Assembly: GCA_036557885.1 (NCBI GenBank)
Contig: DATBGS010000172.1
Span: 1-37,852 of the forward strand
DNA: 37,852 bases
DNA from: DATBGS01 sp036557885
GTDB taxonomy: Bacteria; Chloroflexota; Ktedonobacteria; Ktedonobacterales; DATBGS01
Direction: 5' to 3'
Shown: positions 31,931 to 37,852 of the stretch, piece after piece
Layout of the letters: every line of letters begins with the position of its first letter
How positions within the stretch are numbered: the stretch's first letter is position 1
Position numbers and translations under genes: made by a program
The notes under the pieces: generated by a model
The model's input: the letters and a program-made list of their open reading frames with translations, nothing else
What the model was told of the DNA's origin: nothing
The model's database searches: none

Positions 31931-33481
31931 TTACGCCTCATCATCGGTATCCATCAAATCCCACCGATGCGAATCGCCCGGCCCGCCTTCTGGAGCGGGA
32001 ACCACAACGCCACCATCGCTGGCGCGGGCAGTTCCGCTCAGGGCCGACAGACCAGTAGCAAAGGTGTCTGTTGGCTCATTACAGTTATCCAGCACGCTTG
32101 AGCAGCTTGTGCCACTGGTTGGGGCAGTCGCTGTCTCGAAGACGCCATGCGCCAGATTATCTGACCCGAAGGAGGTCGAGATATAGTCACCAACCATGCG
32201 CCCCTGGCTGGTTGTCGCTGTCCACGTCGTGGGGAACGCCGCCGAAGAGACGGTCTGTGCCGCGCTCCAGTTCGTCCCGGCGTTGGTGGAGGAAATGAAG
32301 CCAACCTGCAAAGACGTGCTGCCAGAGGCAAAGAAGTAGTACGTCAGCCCAAGCTGCGCCGTGCTGCCGGAGGTCGCCTTGTTGACGGCCAGGCCAGGAA
32401 GCACGTGGTTGATGCCGCTGGTGGTTGAGTCAATCGGAATGCGGCTCACCCCCGACCACGTGGTGCCCGTTGCGTTGGTCGAATGGGTAATCACGATGTC
32501 GTTTTGCGAGCAATTGGTGCGGAAACGACAATCGGCCCAGGTCACATACACCGTCCCGGCGCCGTCAATTTCAGCGGAAGGCAGCGGGCCTTCGCGCAGG
32601 CTGCCTTGCGACCTGTGATGCCGGATGGTCGTGATCGTCGTCATCGCGGTCCAGCTTGCGCCGCCGTTGGTCGAATGGAACGCGCCAACCACCGACTCGT
32701 TGGCGTTATCCGTCGGCACAATCACGGTACCATCTGGGCGCACGACGGGCTGCCCGCCGATGACGCCGCTGCCATTCGTGGCGGCTGCGCTCCAGTGCTG
32801 CCCACCATCAGAGGAGGTGCTCATCTGAAGCTGGTTGCCGTTGCCATGATTATCCCATTCGGTGTAGCAGTTGCCATAGAACGGGCTGGTGGAGGTGTTG
32901 TCGCAGACAATCCAGTTCTTATCCAGGTCCGCGCCGGTGGCCGTCGTGAAGGGATTGCCCCAGGTCAGGCCGCCATCCGAAGAAACGCTGGTGACGACGC
33001 TGTTGCCATGTACGCCGCCCGCTTCCAGCAGAGTGAGCGAGGAAACCAGCCAGACGCCATGCTTGGCATCGAAGGCGACAGCCGCATCGGTAGCGCGGTC
33101 ATTGGGGCCAACCCCCTGCGAGGTTGTCCATTTGGTGATGCCAGGCAGCAGCCCGCTGGTCCAGGTCGAGCCGTTGTTGGTGGAGGTAGCGAAGCCGATG
33201 GCGCACGCGCCGCCATCAAAAATACGCCCCACCTGGAAGGCGGCAACAATCGTGGAGCCATTCGAGAACGTGTCTGGCTCCACTTCCGTGTGATGGTTGG
33301 TGGTGTTGGACCCATGACAGGTCGCCTGGGTAAAGGGGTCAGTGCTAATGTGGACAGTAGCAGCCAGGGCAGGAAGCGCGGAAAAAGCCAGGGTAAACAT
33401 CAATGCCAGGACTAAGATGGGTGCTCCAATGGACGCCTGAATGAGACGTGTCCGCCAGATTGATCTGGCCCGCTTTTGCAT
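31931..33481 (-). CDS. Secreted BNR/Asp-box (sialidase-fold-like) protein
   Basis: A 516-residue exported protein. The Sec signal ends near ALA (residue 40). The rest has at least five Asp-box motifs: STNNGSTW, SSDGGLTW, SSDGGQHW, STNGGASW and STNAGTNW. These occur in beta-propellers of sialidases and in many non-enzymatic propellers; the catalytic Arg triad and Tyr/Glu pair of true sialidases were not identified. So a beta-propeller is likely and an enzyme role unproven. AAAGGAG nine bases before ATG at 33481 supports the start. It has its own promoter and terminator. Confidence 0.8.
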   Translation of the reverse strand: MQKRARSIWRTRLIQASIGAPILVLALMFTLAFSALPALAATVHISTDPFTQATCHGSNTTNHHTEVEPDTFSNGSTIVAAFQVGRIFDGGACAIGFATSTNNGSTWTSGLLPGITKWTTSQGVGPNDRATDAAVAFDAKHGVWLVSSLTLLEAGGVHGNSVVTSVSSDGGLTWGNPFTTATGADLDKNWIVCDNTSTSPFYGNCYTEWDNHGNGNQLQMSTSSDGGQHWSAAATNGSGVIGGQPVVRPDGTVIVPTDNANESVVGAFHSTNGGASWTAMTTITTIRHHRSQGSLREGPLPSAEIDGAGTVYVTWADCRFRTNCSQNDIVITHSTNATGTTWSGVSRIPIDSTTSGINHVLPGLAVNKATSGSTAQLGLTYYFFASGSTSLQVGFISSTNAGTNWSAAQTVSSAAFPTTWTATTSQGRMVGDYISTSFGSDNLAHGVFETATAPTSGTSCSSVLDNCNEPTDTFATGLSALSGTARASDGGVVVPAPEGGPGDSHRWDLMDTDDEA

Positions 33482-33587
33482 AAGTAAAAGCTCCTTTGCT
33501 GTTGAGCATCCCTGATCGGCACATACACCAACCATTGGGAGAGCTTATACCATGCGCAGTAAAGAAATGCAATACTTTTTGGCAGTT

Positions 33588-33615
33588 AATATAGTCCAAA
33601 AGTCCTGATAGTCAA
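33588..33615 (-). promoter_or_regulatory. Promoter of the BNR protein gene
   Basis: On the minus strand TTGACT (33615-33610), a 16-base spacer and TATATT (33593-33588). It predicts a leader of about 100 bases. Confidence 0.6.
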
Positions 33616-33905
33616 GATTCTCCGTCACATTTGTTCATGGCCCGTATTGCACAAGAATAATCATTACAGCGTCGAATAAAAATTATCAGGAAAATATATC
33701 TCCTTCCGTGTACCCAGAATAGCGCAACAAATCACCGGCACAGCCGTGCCGGTGAGCGCCGCTTGTTTCAGGATGGGTGGGCTACAAGATGGGTAATCTT
33801 GCGCATGACAACGCTGAGCGATTCCAGCTATCCTTAGAATAGCGCCGAAGCACTGAGCAGCAGCGTTTGAAGCAAGAGTTTGAAAAAAAGGAGCACGACA
33901 GATTT
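33616..33905. other. Intergenic region with REP pair and weak promoter
   Basis: A REP-like inverted hairpin CACCGGCAC/GTGCCGGTG (33733-33754) is paired with a GCTACAAG end (33781-33788). ATGACA (33805-33810) and TATCCT (33829-33834), 18 bases apart, may drive the small peptide gene. No other gene is seen. Confidence 0.45.
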
Positions 33906-34070
33906 ATGACTCAGGAGAAGAAAAAGCAGCAGCAACCGCAGACGCAGCCGGTCACTCCGGCCAAGCCAAAACAGGACGCTCCGCTCACGGAGTTGACCGA
34001 CAGCGACCTCGAACAGGTCGTGGGCGGACAACAAACACAATTCTCCCTCAACTTCACGAAAGTCGAATAG
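33906..34070 (+). CDS. Peptide with double-glycine leader (bacteriocin/RiPP precursor-like)
   Basis: A 54-residue peptide. The start is rich in Lys, Gln and Pro. Residues 30-41 (LTDSDLEQVVGG) form a double-glycine leader with the LxxxxLEQVVGG pattern, recognised by C39-type peptidase transporters. Cleavage would leave a 13-residue mature peptide, QQTQFSLNFTKVE, without Cys, Ser pairs or a positive charge. No modifying enzyme or transporter gene is in the window. AAGGAG lies twelve bases before ATG at 33906, rather far; a TTG at 33867 would add 13 residues. It sits next to rplA. Confidence 0.6.
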   Translation: MTQEKKKQQQPQTQPVTPAKPKQDAPLTELTDSDLEQVVGGQQTQFSLNFTKVE

Positions 34071-34108
34071 GCAAAGGGGGCGCGCTGAACTCAGCGCGCC
34101 CCCTTTGC
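34071..34108. terminator. Shared terminator between the leader peptide gene and rplA
   Basis: A perfect 18-bp stem (GCAAAGGGGGCGCGCTGA and its complement) with a two-base loop. It lies between two convergent genes and may serve both. Confidence 0.85.
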
Positions 34109-34119
34109 TCCTGACGAGC

Positions 34120-34830
34120 TTAGGAAACTTTCATGCTCAAGGCGGTAGGGAGGTCTAGCCGAACGCCCGGTGACATCGTAGAGCAGACTGTCACACTTTT
34201 AATGTAGGTGCCCTTGGCGCCGCTGGGCCGCGCCCGCACCACCGCGTCAATGGCGGCGGCCACGTTCTGCGTCAGCGCCTCTGGCTCAAACGACAGCTTG
34301 CCAACGGGAATATGCAGCAGGCTCGTCTTATCTACGCGGAACTCGACGCGCCCGGCCTTCACTTCGCGGATGGTCCTGGCGATGTCAAACGTAATCGTGC
34401 CGGTCTTGGGGTTGGGCATCAGGCCACGCGGCCCCAGGCGCTTGCCCAGGCGACCCACCTTGCCCATCACATCTGGCGTGGCAATCGCCACATCAAAGCC
34501 CAGCCAGCCCTCGTCAATCTGCTTCATCACATCGTCCAGACCAACAAAGTCGGCTCCGGCGTCTTCGGCTTCCTTCGCCTTGTCGCCCTGCGCAAAGACC
34601 AGCACCTTCACGGTCTTGCCGGTTCCGGCGGGCAGTGTCACCACACCGCGCACCATCTGATCGGCGTGGCGGGGGTCCACCCCCAGCTTCATATGAATTT
34701 CAACCGTTGGGTCGAACTTCACATAATTCATCTTGCGCAGCAGGTCCAGCGCCTCGCCGGGCTGATACAGCTTCTCCGGCTCAAGCAGCTTGGCTGCGTC
34801 TACATACTTTTTCCCATGACGTGTCGCCAT
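34120..34830 (-). CDS. rplA: 50S ribosomal protein L1
   Basis: A 236-residue L1 protein of normal length, binding 23S rRNA at the L1 stalk and acting as a translational repressor of its own operon in many bacteria. Recognisable motifs: KYVDAAKLL at the start, VDPRHADQMVRG, GRLGKRLGPRGLMPNPKTGT, and the C-terminal strand GTYIKSVTVCSTM. AGGAGG lies about 13 bases before the ATG, slightly far. Confidence 0.95.
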   Translation of the reverse strand: MATRHGKKYVDAAKLLEPEKLYQPGEALDLLRKMNYVKFDPTVEIHMKLGVDPRHADQMVRGVVTLPAGTGKTVKVLVFAQGDKAKEAEDAGADFVGLDDVMKQIDEGWLGFDVAIATPDVMGKVGRLGKRLGPRGLMPNPKTGTITFDIARTIREVKAGRVEFRVDKTSLLHIPVGKLSFEPEALTQNVAAAIDAVVRARPSGAKGTYIKSVTVCSTMSPGVRLDLPTALSMKVS

Positions 34831-34914
34831 AGTATCTGGTTGCCCTCCTGGAGCGCCCCCGCTGGGGGTAGCTCATACTCGTCCGCAGTGACTAACGGGC
34901 GAAATAGTTATAAG

Positions 34915-35337
34915 CTAGCTGACGGTGATGCCCATGCTGCGGGCTGTGCCCTCAACCATGCGCTCCGCCCCGGCAATATCAATCGCGTTCAGGTCTTTCA
35001 TCTTCAACTGCGCAATCTCGCGCAGCTTCTCGCGGCTGATGCTGCCAACCTTGGCCTTGTTGGGGGTGGCCGACCCCTTCTCGATGCCAATCGCCTTCTT
35101 CAACAGATCAGCAACGGGCGGCGTGCGGGTGACAAAGGTAAAGGTGCGGTCCTCAAAGATCGTCAGTTCAACCGGCACCACCTGCCCCACCTGATTCGCC
35201 GTCCGCTCGTTGTACTCTTTGCAGAAGGCCATAATGTTGATACCATATTGGCCCACAGCCGGGCCAATTGGCGGCGCGGGCGTTGCCTTGCCCGCCTGAA
35301 TCTGGAGCCGCACAACGGCTCGTACGCGCTTTGCCAT
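34915..35337 (-). CDS. rplK: 50S ribosomal protein L11
   Basis: A 140-residue L11 of normal length with VVRLQIQAGKATPAPPIGPA at the N-terminus, then GINIMAFCKEYNERT and the rRNA-binding C-terminal part AGAERMVEGTARSMGI. AAGGAGA lies five bases before ATG at 35337. It is separated from nusG by a toxin-antitoxin-like pair, not the usual order. Confidence 0.95.
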   Translation of the reverse strand: MAKRVRAVVRLQIQAGKATPAPPIGPAVGQYGINIMAFCKEYNERTANQVGQVVPVELTIFEDRTFTFVTRTPPVADLLKKAIGIEKGSATPNKAKVGSISREKLREIAQLKMKDLNAIDIAGAERMVEGTARSMGITVS

Positions 35338-35392
35338 CTGTTCTCCTTATAGCTGCTGTTGCAATGCGAAAAAATTAGCCCCTGAAGGGACA

Positions 35393-35655
35393 TCAAAAAA
35401 GCTTGTTGTATGTCTCGTGCGTGCCTATCCAGAACCAAATGATCTCATCGCCATCAAGAATGCCCCTGCCCGATAATGCGCGCCCACGCGGGCGCTGTAG
35501 GTGGGTGGGTTTCGTTCATCAATGGGCTTGAATTGCAAGCCAGGGTAACGCGGGTTCTTCTTGAACTGTTGGTAGGCTTGTTTGGCCTGGCGCTGGGCAT
35601 CAGCAGGGAGCGCTGCCAGCAGCTTATCAAACTGCTTACTGCGATACGAGCGCAC
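35393..35655 (-). pseudogene. Frameshifted RelE/ParE-like toxin between nusG and rplK
   Basis: The frame starts at GTG 35655 and reads RSYRSKQFDKLLAALPADAQ, then KFKPIDERNPPTYSARVGAHYRA, the RelE/ParE core. It shifts out of frame at the G-run around 35462-35468. Reading in the other frame restores GILDGDEIIWFWIGTHETYN, the normal end, and stops at 35393-35395. The total length is 263 bases, one short of a multiple of three, which fits loss of one base in a run of four G. Either a real inactivating frameshift or a sequencing error. The start overlaps the stop of the antitoxin-like gene by one base. Confidence 0.75.
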
Positions 35656-35885
35656 TAGCCTCCAAAGCCCCCTTCTGTCGTCTCCCCGCGCCGGTGTTCT
35701 GCCAAAGCCTCTAGCCCCAAGCGGCGCAGCGCATCCAGCCCACGTTGGTCACGCAAAAGCTCATCCCAACGGGCATCAGCAAGCGCCTCATCCAGCACTT
35801 GCTGAAACTTCTGAATTACCATTGCCTGCATCGCAGGGTCAAGCTGCTGCACCTGCTCAAGAAGCTGCTGCAAGGTTTCTGGCAT
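35655..35885 (-). CDS. Antitoxin-like partner of the frameshifted toxin
   Basis: A 76-residue helical acidic protein with the layout of small antitoxins: an amphipathic start (MPETLQQLLEQVQQLDP), then RWDELLRDQRGLDALRRLGLEAL and a Gly-rich tail. Family not certain. It is adjacent to the toxin-like gene with a one-base overlap and follows nusG closely. AGGGCG is the only weak ribosome-binding site. Confidence 0.6.
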   Translation of the reverse strand: MPETLQQLLEQVQQLDPAMQAMVIQKFQQVLDEALADARWDELLRDQRGLDALRRLGLEALAEHRRGETTEGGFGG

Positions 35886-35897
35886 GGGAGCGCCCTC

Positions 35898-36506
35898 TTA
35901 TACCTTTTCTATCTGGAGGAAATCCAGCGTGACGGGCGTCTCGCGGCCAAAGAACGTGACCACCACCACCACTTTATTGCGTTCCGGCTGAATCTCCGAA
36001 ACTGTGCCAATAAAGTCGGTAAAGGGGCCATCATTCACGCGCACATGCTGCCCAACGGCGTAGCTAATCTTGGCTTTGGGCTTGACCTCGGCCTTGGCTG
36101 TTTGCTTCAGGATAGACTGAATCTCCGAGGTTTGCAGCGGCACCGGGCGAATCGGGCTGCCAGCCTCAAACGTGCCCGCGCCCACAAAGCTGGTCACGCC
36201 CGGAATGTTGCGCACCGTGTGCCAGGTTTCCTCATTCATCACCATCTCCACCAGCACATAGCCCGGAAAGACCTTGCGCTGGACGGTGCGGCGCTGGCCG
36301 TTTTTGATCTCCGTCTCTTCTTCCATCGGCACGACCACGCGCGTAATCTGGCGGCTCAGCCCCAGGGCATTGACGCGCGCCTCCAGGTGCGTTTTTACCT
36401 TGTTTTCATAGCCCGAATAGGTATGCACCGCAAACCATTGCCGCCCATCATCCTGTGGTGGTGGTGCTTCGGCCTCTTGTGCGGCATCACTATGTTCGGT
36501 CACCAT
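35898..36506 (-). CDS. nusG: Transcription antitermination factor NusG
   Basis: A 202-residue NusG. The NGN domain shows WFAVHTYSGYENKVKTHLEA and FPGYVLVEMVMNEETWHTVR, and the C-terminal KOW domain has VGQHVRVNDGPFTDFIGTV. It regulates RNA polymerase elongation and couples transcription to translation. The N-terminal 20 residues are an acidic extension of no known role. It starts 25 bases after secE, as usual. Confidence 0.95.
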   Translation of the reverse strand: MVTEHSDAAQEAEAPPPQDDGRQWFAVHTYSGYENKVKTHLEARVNALGLSRQITRVVVPMEEETEIKNGQRRTVQRKVFPGYVLVEMVMNEETWHTVRNIPGVTSFVGAGTFEAGSPIRPVPLQTSEIQSILKQTAKAEVKPKAKISYAVGQHVRVNDGPFTDFIGTVSEIQPERNKVVVVVTFFGRETPVTLDFLQIEKV

Positions 36507-36530
36507 GATGTTAACCCCAACTTCCCTGGC

Positions 36531-37091
36531 CTATTTTGCTGCTAGTGAGAGCCACCAGGTCACAAACTTTGCCATGCCAAAATCAAACGCGCCCAGCAGC
36601 GCCCCAATACTGCCCGCCACCACAATCACCACAATCGTCCAGTTCCGGGTATCTTGCCAGGTGGGATACGTGACTTGCCGCAATTCCCGATACGAAGAGA
36701 GGAAATAGCGCAGCAATGGGTTGCTGGGCGCAAACGACTTCTTGGCTCTGCCAATGGAGTAGTCTTCGGGTTGCACGGCTACCAATCCTCGCTCGCGCTT
36801 TCTGCGCCGTCTGCTGGGTTGGGCTTCTTCCTCGTCCTCGTCCTCGTCTGCGGCGGCTGTATCTGCCTCCGCGCTGTCCTCGGTGTCCTCTTCCAGCAGG
36901 TCTTCAGCCTCTTCGTCGGCTTCCAGCACTTCGGTACTGGTGGCGCCCCGGCTGGCCTTCAGTTTGGCTTCCTCTTCTTCTTTGCCGACAGCGGGCCTGG
37001 CAGCCTTCGTGTTCGCAGCCTTTGGGCTGGACATGCCGGCTCGTGAGCGGGCCATGCCGGCCTTTTTCCTGTCCATTGTCTTGTTTGCCAC
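36531..37091 (-). CDS. secE: Preprotein translocase subunit SecE with long acidic extension
   Basis: A 186-residue SecE; typical bacterial SecE is near 60-130 residues. The first about 125 residues are a low-complexity extension rich in Glu, Asp, Ala and Arg. The conserved SecE end follows: FLSSYRELRQVTYPTWQDTRN, then the membrane segment VVIVVAGSIGALLGAFDFGM. The start is GTG at 37091, with AAGGAAGG seven bases before it. It forms the SecYEG channel subunit. Confidence 0.9.
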   Translation of the reverse strand: MANKTMDRKKAGMARSRAGMSSPKAANTKAARPAVGKEEEEAKLKASRGATSTEVLEADEEAEDLLEEDTEDSAEADTAAADEDEDEEEAQPSRRRRKRERGLVAVQPEDYSIGRAKKSFAPSNPLLRYFLSSYRELRQVTYPTWQDTRNWTIVVIVVAGSIGALLGAFDFGMAKFVTWWLSLAAK

Positions 37092-37194
37092 GTTGTTGCC
37101 TTCCTTCCTGGTGCCAGCGCTGGCGGGACCAGCTTTTCAGGGCCACCGCATCTGCCCCGCGCATCGGGGTGCCCGGCTTTCAGTGCCCAGGATA

Positions 37195-37365
37195 TTATTT
37201 TGTTTCCCGGTGCGCTGTCTGCGTCCGGCATCGTCGGCAGAACTTGCGCAGTTCCAGCCGATCCGAAGTATTCTTTTTATTCTTTTGGGTGACGTAATTG
37301 CGCTCCTTACACACCGTGCAGGCGAGCGTAATCACAATACGGTTCTCTTTACCTTTGGCTGCCAT
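37195..37365 (-). CDS. rpmG: 50S ribosomal protein L33
   Basis: A 56-residue protein found from the sequence, too short to stand out. It reads MAAKGKENRIVITLACTVCK and ends RKFCRRCRTQTAHRETK, with the Cys pairs CTVC and CRRC typical of zinc-binding L33. AAGGGG lies eight bases before ATG at 37365. It is the first gene of the rpmG-secE-nusG cluster. Confidence 0.9.
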   Translation of the reverse strand: MAAKGKENRIVITLACTVCKERNYVTQKNKKNTSDRLELRKFCRRCRTQTAHRETK

Positions 37366-37449
37366 AGAGTTAGCCCCTTCACATCAAGCGCCAGTGGATG
37401 CTGCATCCTCCCTCTCAGAGAGTCTTCGCAGATACCTGGCCTTAGAGCC

Positions 37450-37478
37450 ATTGTATAACATTCAGGGAAGAGTGTCTA
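37450..37478 (-). promoter_or_regulatory. Promoter of the rpmG-secE-nusG cluster
   Basis: On the minus strand TAGACA (37478-37473), a 17-base spacer and TACAAT (37455-37450). It lies about 85 bases before the rpmG start. Confidence 0.55.
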
Positions 37479-37506
37479 GCGGGCAGGACTGAAGGCTCCC
37501 GCGCAG

Positions 37507-37532
37507 CCCGGCAGAGATGCCGGGGGTACAGG
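37507..37532. repeat. REP-like hairpin
   Basis: CCCGGCAGAGATGCCGGG followed by GGTACAGGC, a variant of the CCGGC hairpin family, between rpmG and tuf. Confidence 0.6.
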
Positions 37533-37565
37533 CAGGCCAGCCTTCATCCTGGCCCGCAGGCGCAA

Positions 37566-37594
37566 CCGAGGGGCGCAGGAACTGCGCCCCTCGG
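37566..37594. terminator. Hairpin after tuf
   Basis: A 13-bp stem CCGAGGGGCGCAG / CTGCGCCCCTCGG with a three-base loop, fifteen bases past the tuf stop. No strong T-tract is seen. Confidence 0.6.
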
Positions 37595-37608
37595 CAAGTG
37601 TGCTTATG

Positions 37609-37852
37609 CTACGCCTGGACCTTGACGACGACCCCGGAGCCAACGGTGCGCCCGCCTTCCCGAATGGCAAAGCGGCTCCCCTGTTCGAGCGCCACCGGCA
37701 CGATGAGTTTCACGCCCATCGTGATGTTATCCCCCGGCATCACCATCTGCACTCCCTCCGGCAGCAGGATCTCCCCCGTCACATCGGTCGTGCGGATGTA
37801 GAACTGCGGGCGATACCCATTCACAAACGGCGTGTGCCGCCCGCCCTCTTCC
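37609..37852 (-). CDS. tuf: Elongation factor Tu, C-terminal part (runs off the window)
   Basis: About 81 codons, ending VVVKVQA and stop. The visible part is domain 3 of EF-Tu, with HTPFVNGYRPQFYIRTTDVTG, PEGVQMVMPGDN and FAIREGGRTVGSGVV. The gene starts outside the window. It is the GTPase that carries aminoacyl-tRNA to the ribosome. Confidence 0.95.
   Translation of the reverse strand, partial: EEGGRHTPFVNGYRPQFYIRTTDVTGEILLPEGVQMVMPGDNITMGVKLIVPVALEQGSRFAIREGGRTVGSGVVVKVQA

Noticed and set aside
32483..33415. A 310-codon plus-strand frame across the BNR gene
   Set aside because: Antisense to a gene with a clear signal peptide and Asp boxes; the frame has no domain.
34312..35352. A 346-codon plus-strand frame across rplA and rplK
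   Set aside because: Antisense to two certain ribosomal genes; His/Leu/Gln-rich shadow.
37091..37194. tRNA gene between rpmG and secE
   Set aside because: The stretch has a GC-rich hairpin but no cloverleaf pattern or T-loop sequence.

Overview
The window is GC-rich bacterial chromosome. The right end carries a housekeeping cluster on the minus strand: tuf (3' part), rpmG, secE, nusG, rplK, rplA. The remainder is an accessory region. The style (a secE with a long acidic N-terminal extension, many small palindromic repeats, L7/L12-tail-like small proteins, a cysteine-free TnpB, secreted BNR proteins and lipoproteins) suggests Chloroflexota, perhaps Ktedonobacteria. That placement is inference from gene style, not from a marker search.

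Left part (about 1-11.7 kb): virion-type genes on the plus strand are interleaved with unrelated genes and repeats. They are a fused prohead protease/scaffold/major capsid protein (148-2289), a small structural-type protein (4524-5030), a single-TM coiled-coil protein and a tail-type protein (6093-6810), and a portal protein (10279-11739). Between them lie two membrane proteins, a PPP-type phosphatase, a GNAT acetyltransferase and three tandem TPR genes, two of which look damaged at the start or by a stop codon. A second virion block (21704-25048) holds a baseplate/spike-like protein, a head-tail connector, a small structural protein and a papain-like C39-type peptidase. No terminase, integrase, tape measure or phage repressor was recognised, and the portal lies downstream of the capsid gene.

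Middle (12-21.7 kb): a lipoprotein esterase, an unknown protein, a solitary TadA/CpaF-type ATPase, three tandem small genes whose C-termini resemble the ribosomal L7/L12 C-terminal domain, a peptidase S51-like protein, and a run of membrane proteins and a lipoprotein. The minus-strand genes from 21.7 down to 16.5 kb lie head to tail.

Right-middle (25-34 kb): a lone RelE/ParE-like toxin; an IS605-type TnpB preceded by an overlapping ribbon-helix-helix gene with a consensus promoter that predicts a leaderless mRNA; a GNAT protein; a small secreted repeat protein; a DUF6941-like protein; a HicAB toxin-antitoxin pair; a membrane protein; a secreted BNR/Asp-box protein; and a 54-residue peptide with a double-glycine leader.

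Ribosomal block (34-37.9 kb): a two-gene toxin-antitoxin-like module, with a frameshifted toxin, sits between nusG and rplK.

Two repeat families run through the window. One is REP-like: CCGGC-type hairpins with a GTAG/CTAC tetranucleotide, often as inverted pairs, one cluster of which is translated in frame inside the portal gene. The other is a long palindromic element (about 80 to 280 bp) ending in CTGGCGACTAAAGATC and its complement, found at gene ends. The plus strand appears G-rich on the left and balanced or C-rich on the right, regardless of gene orientation.
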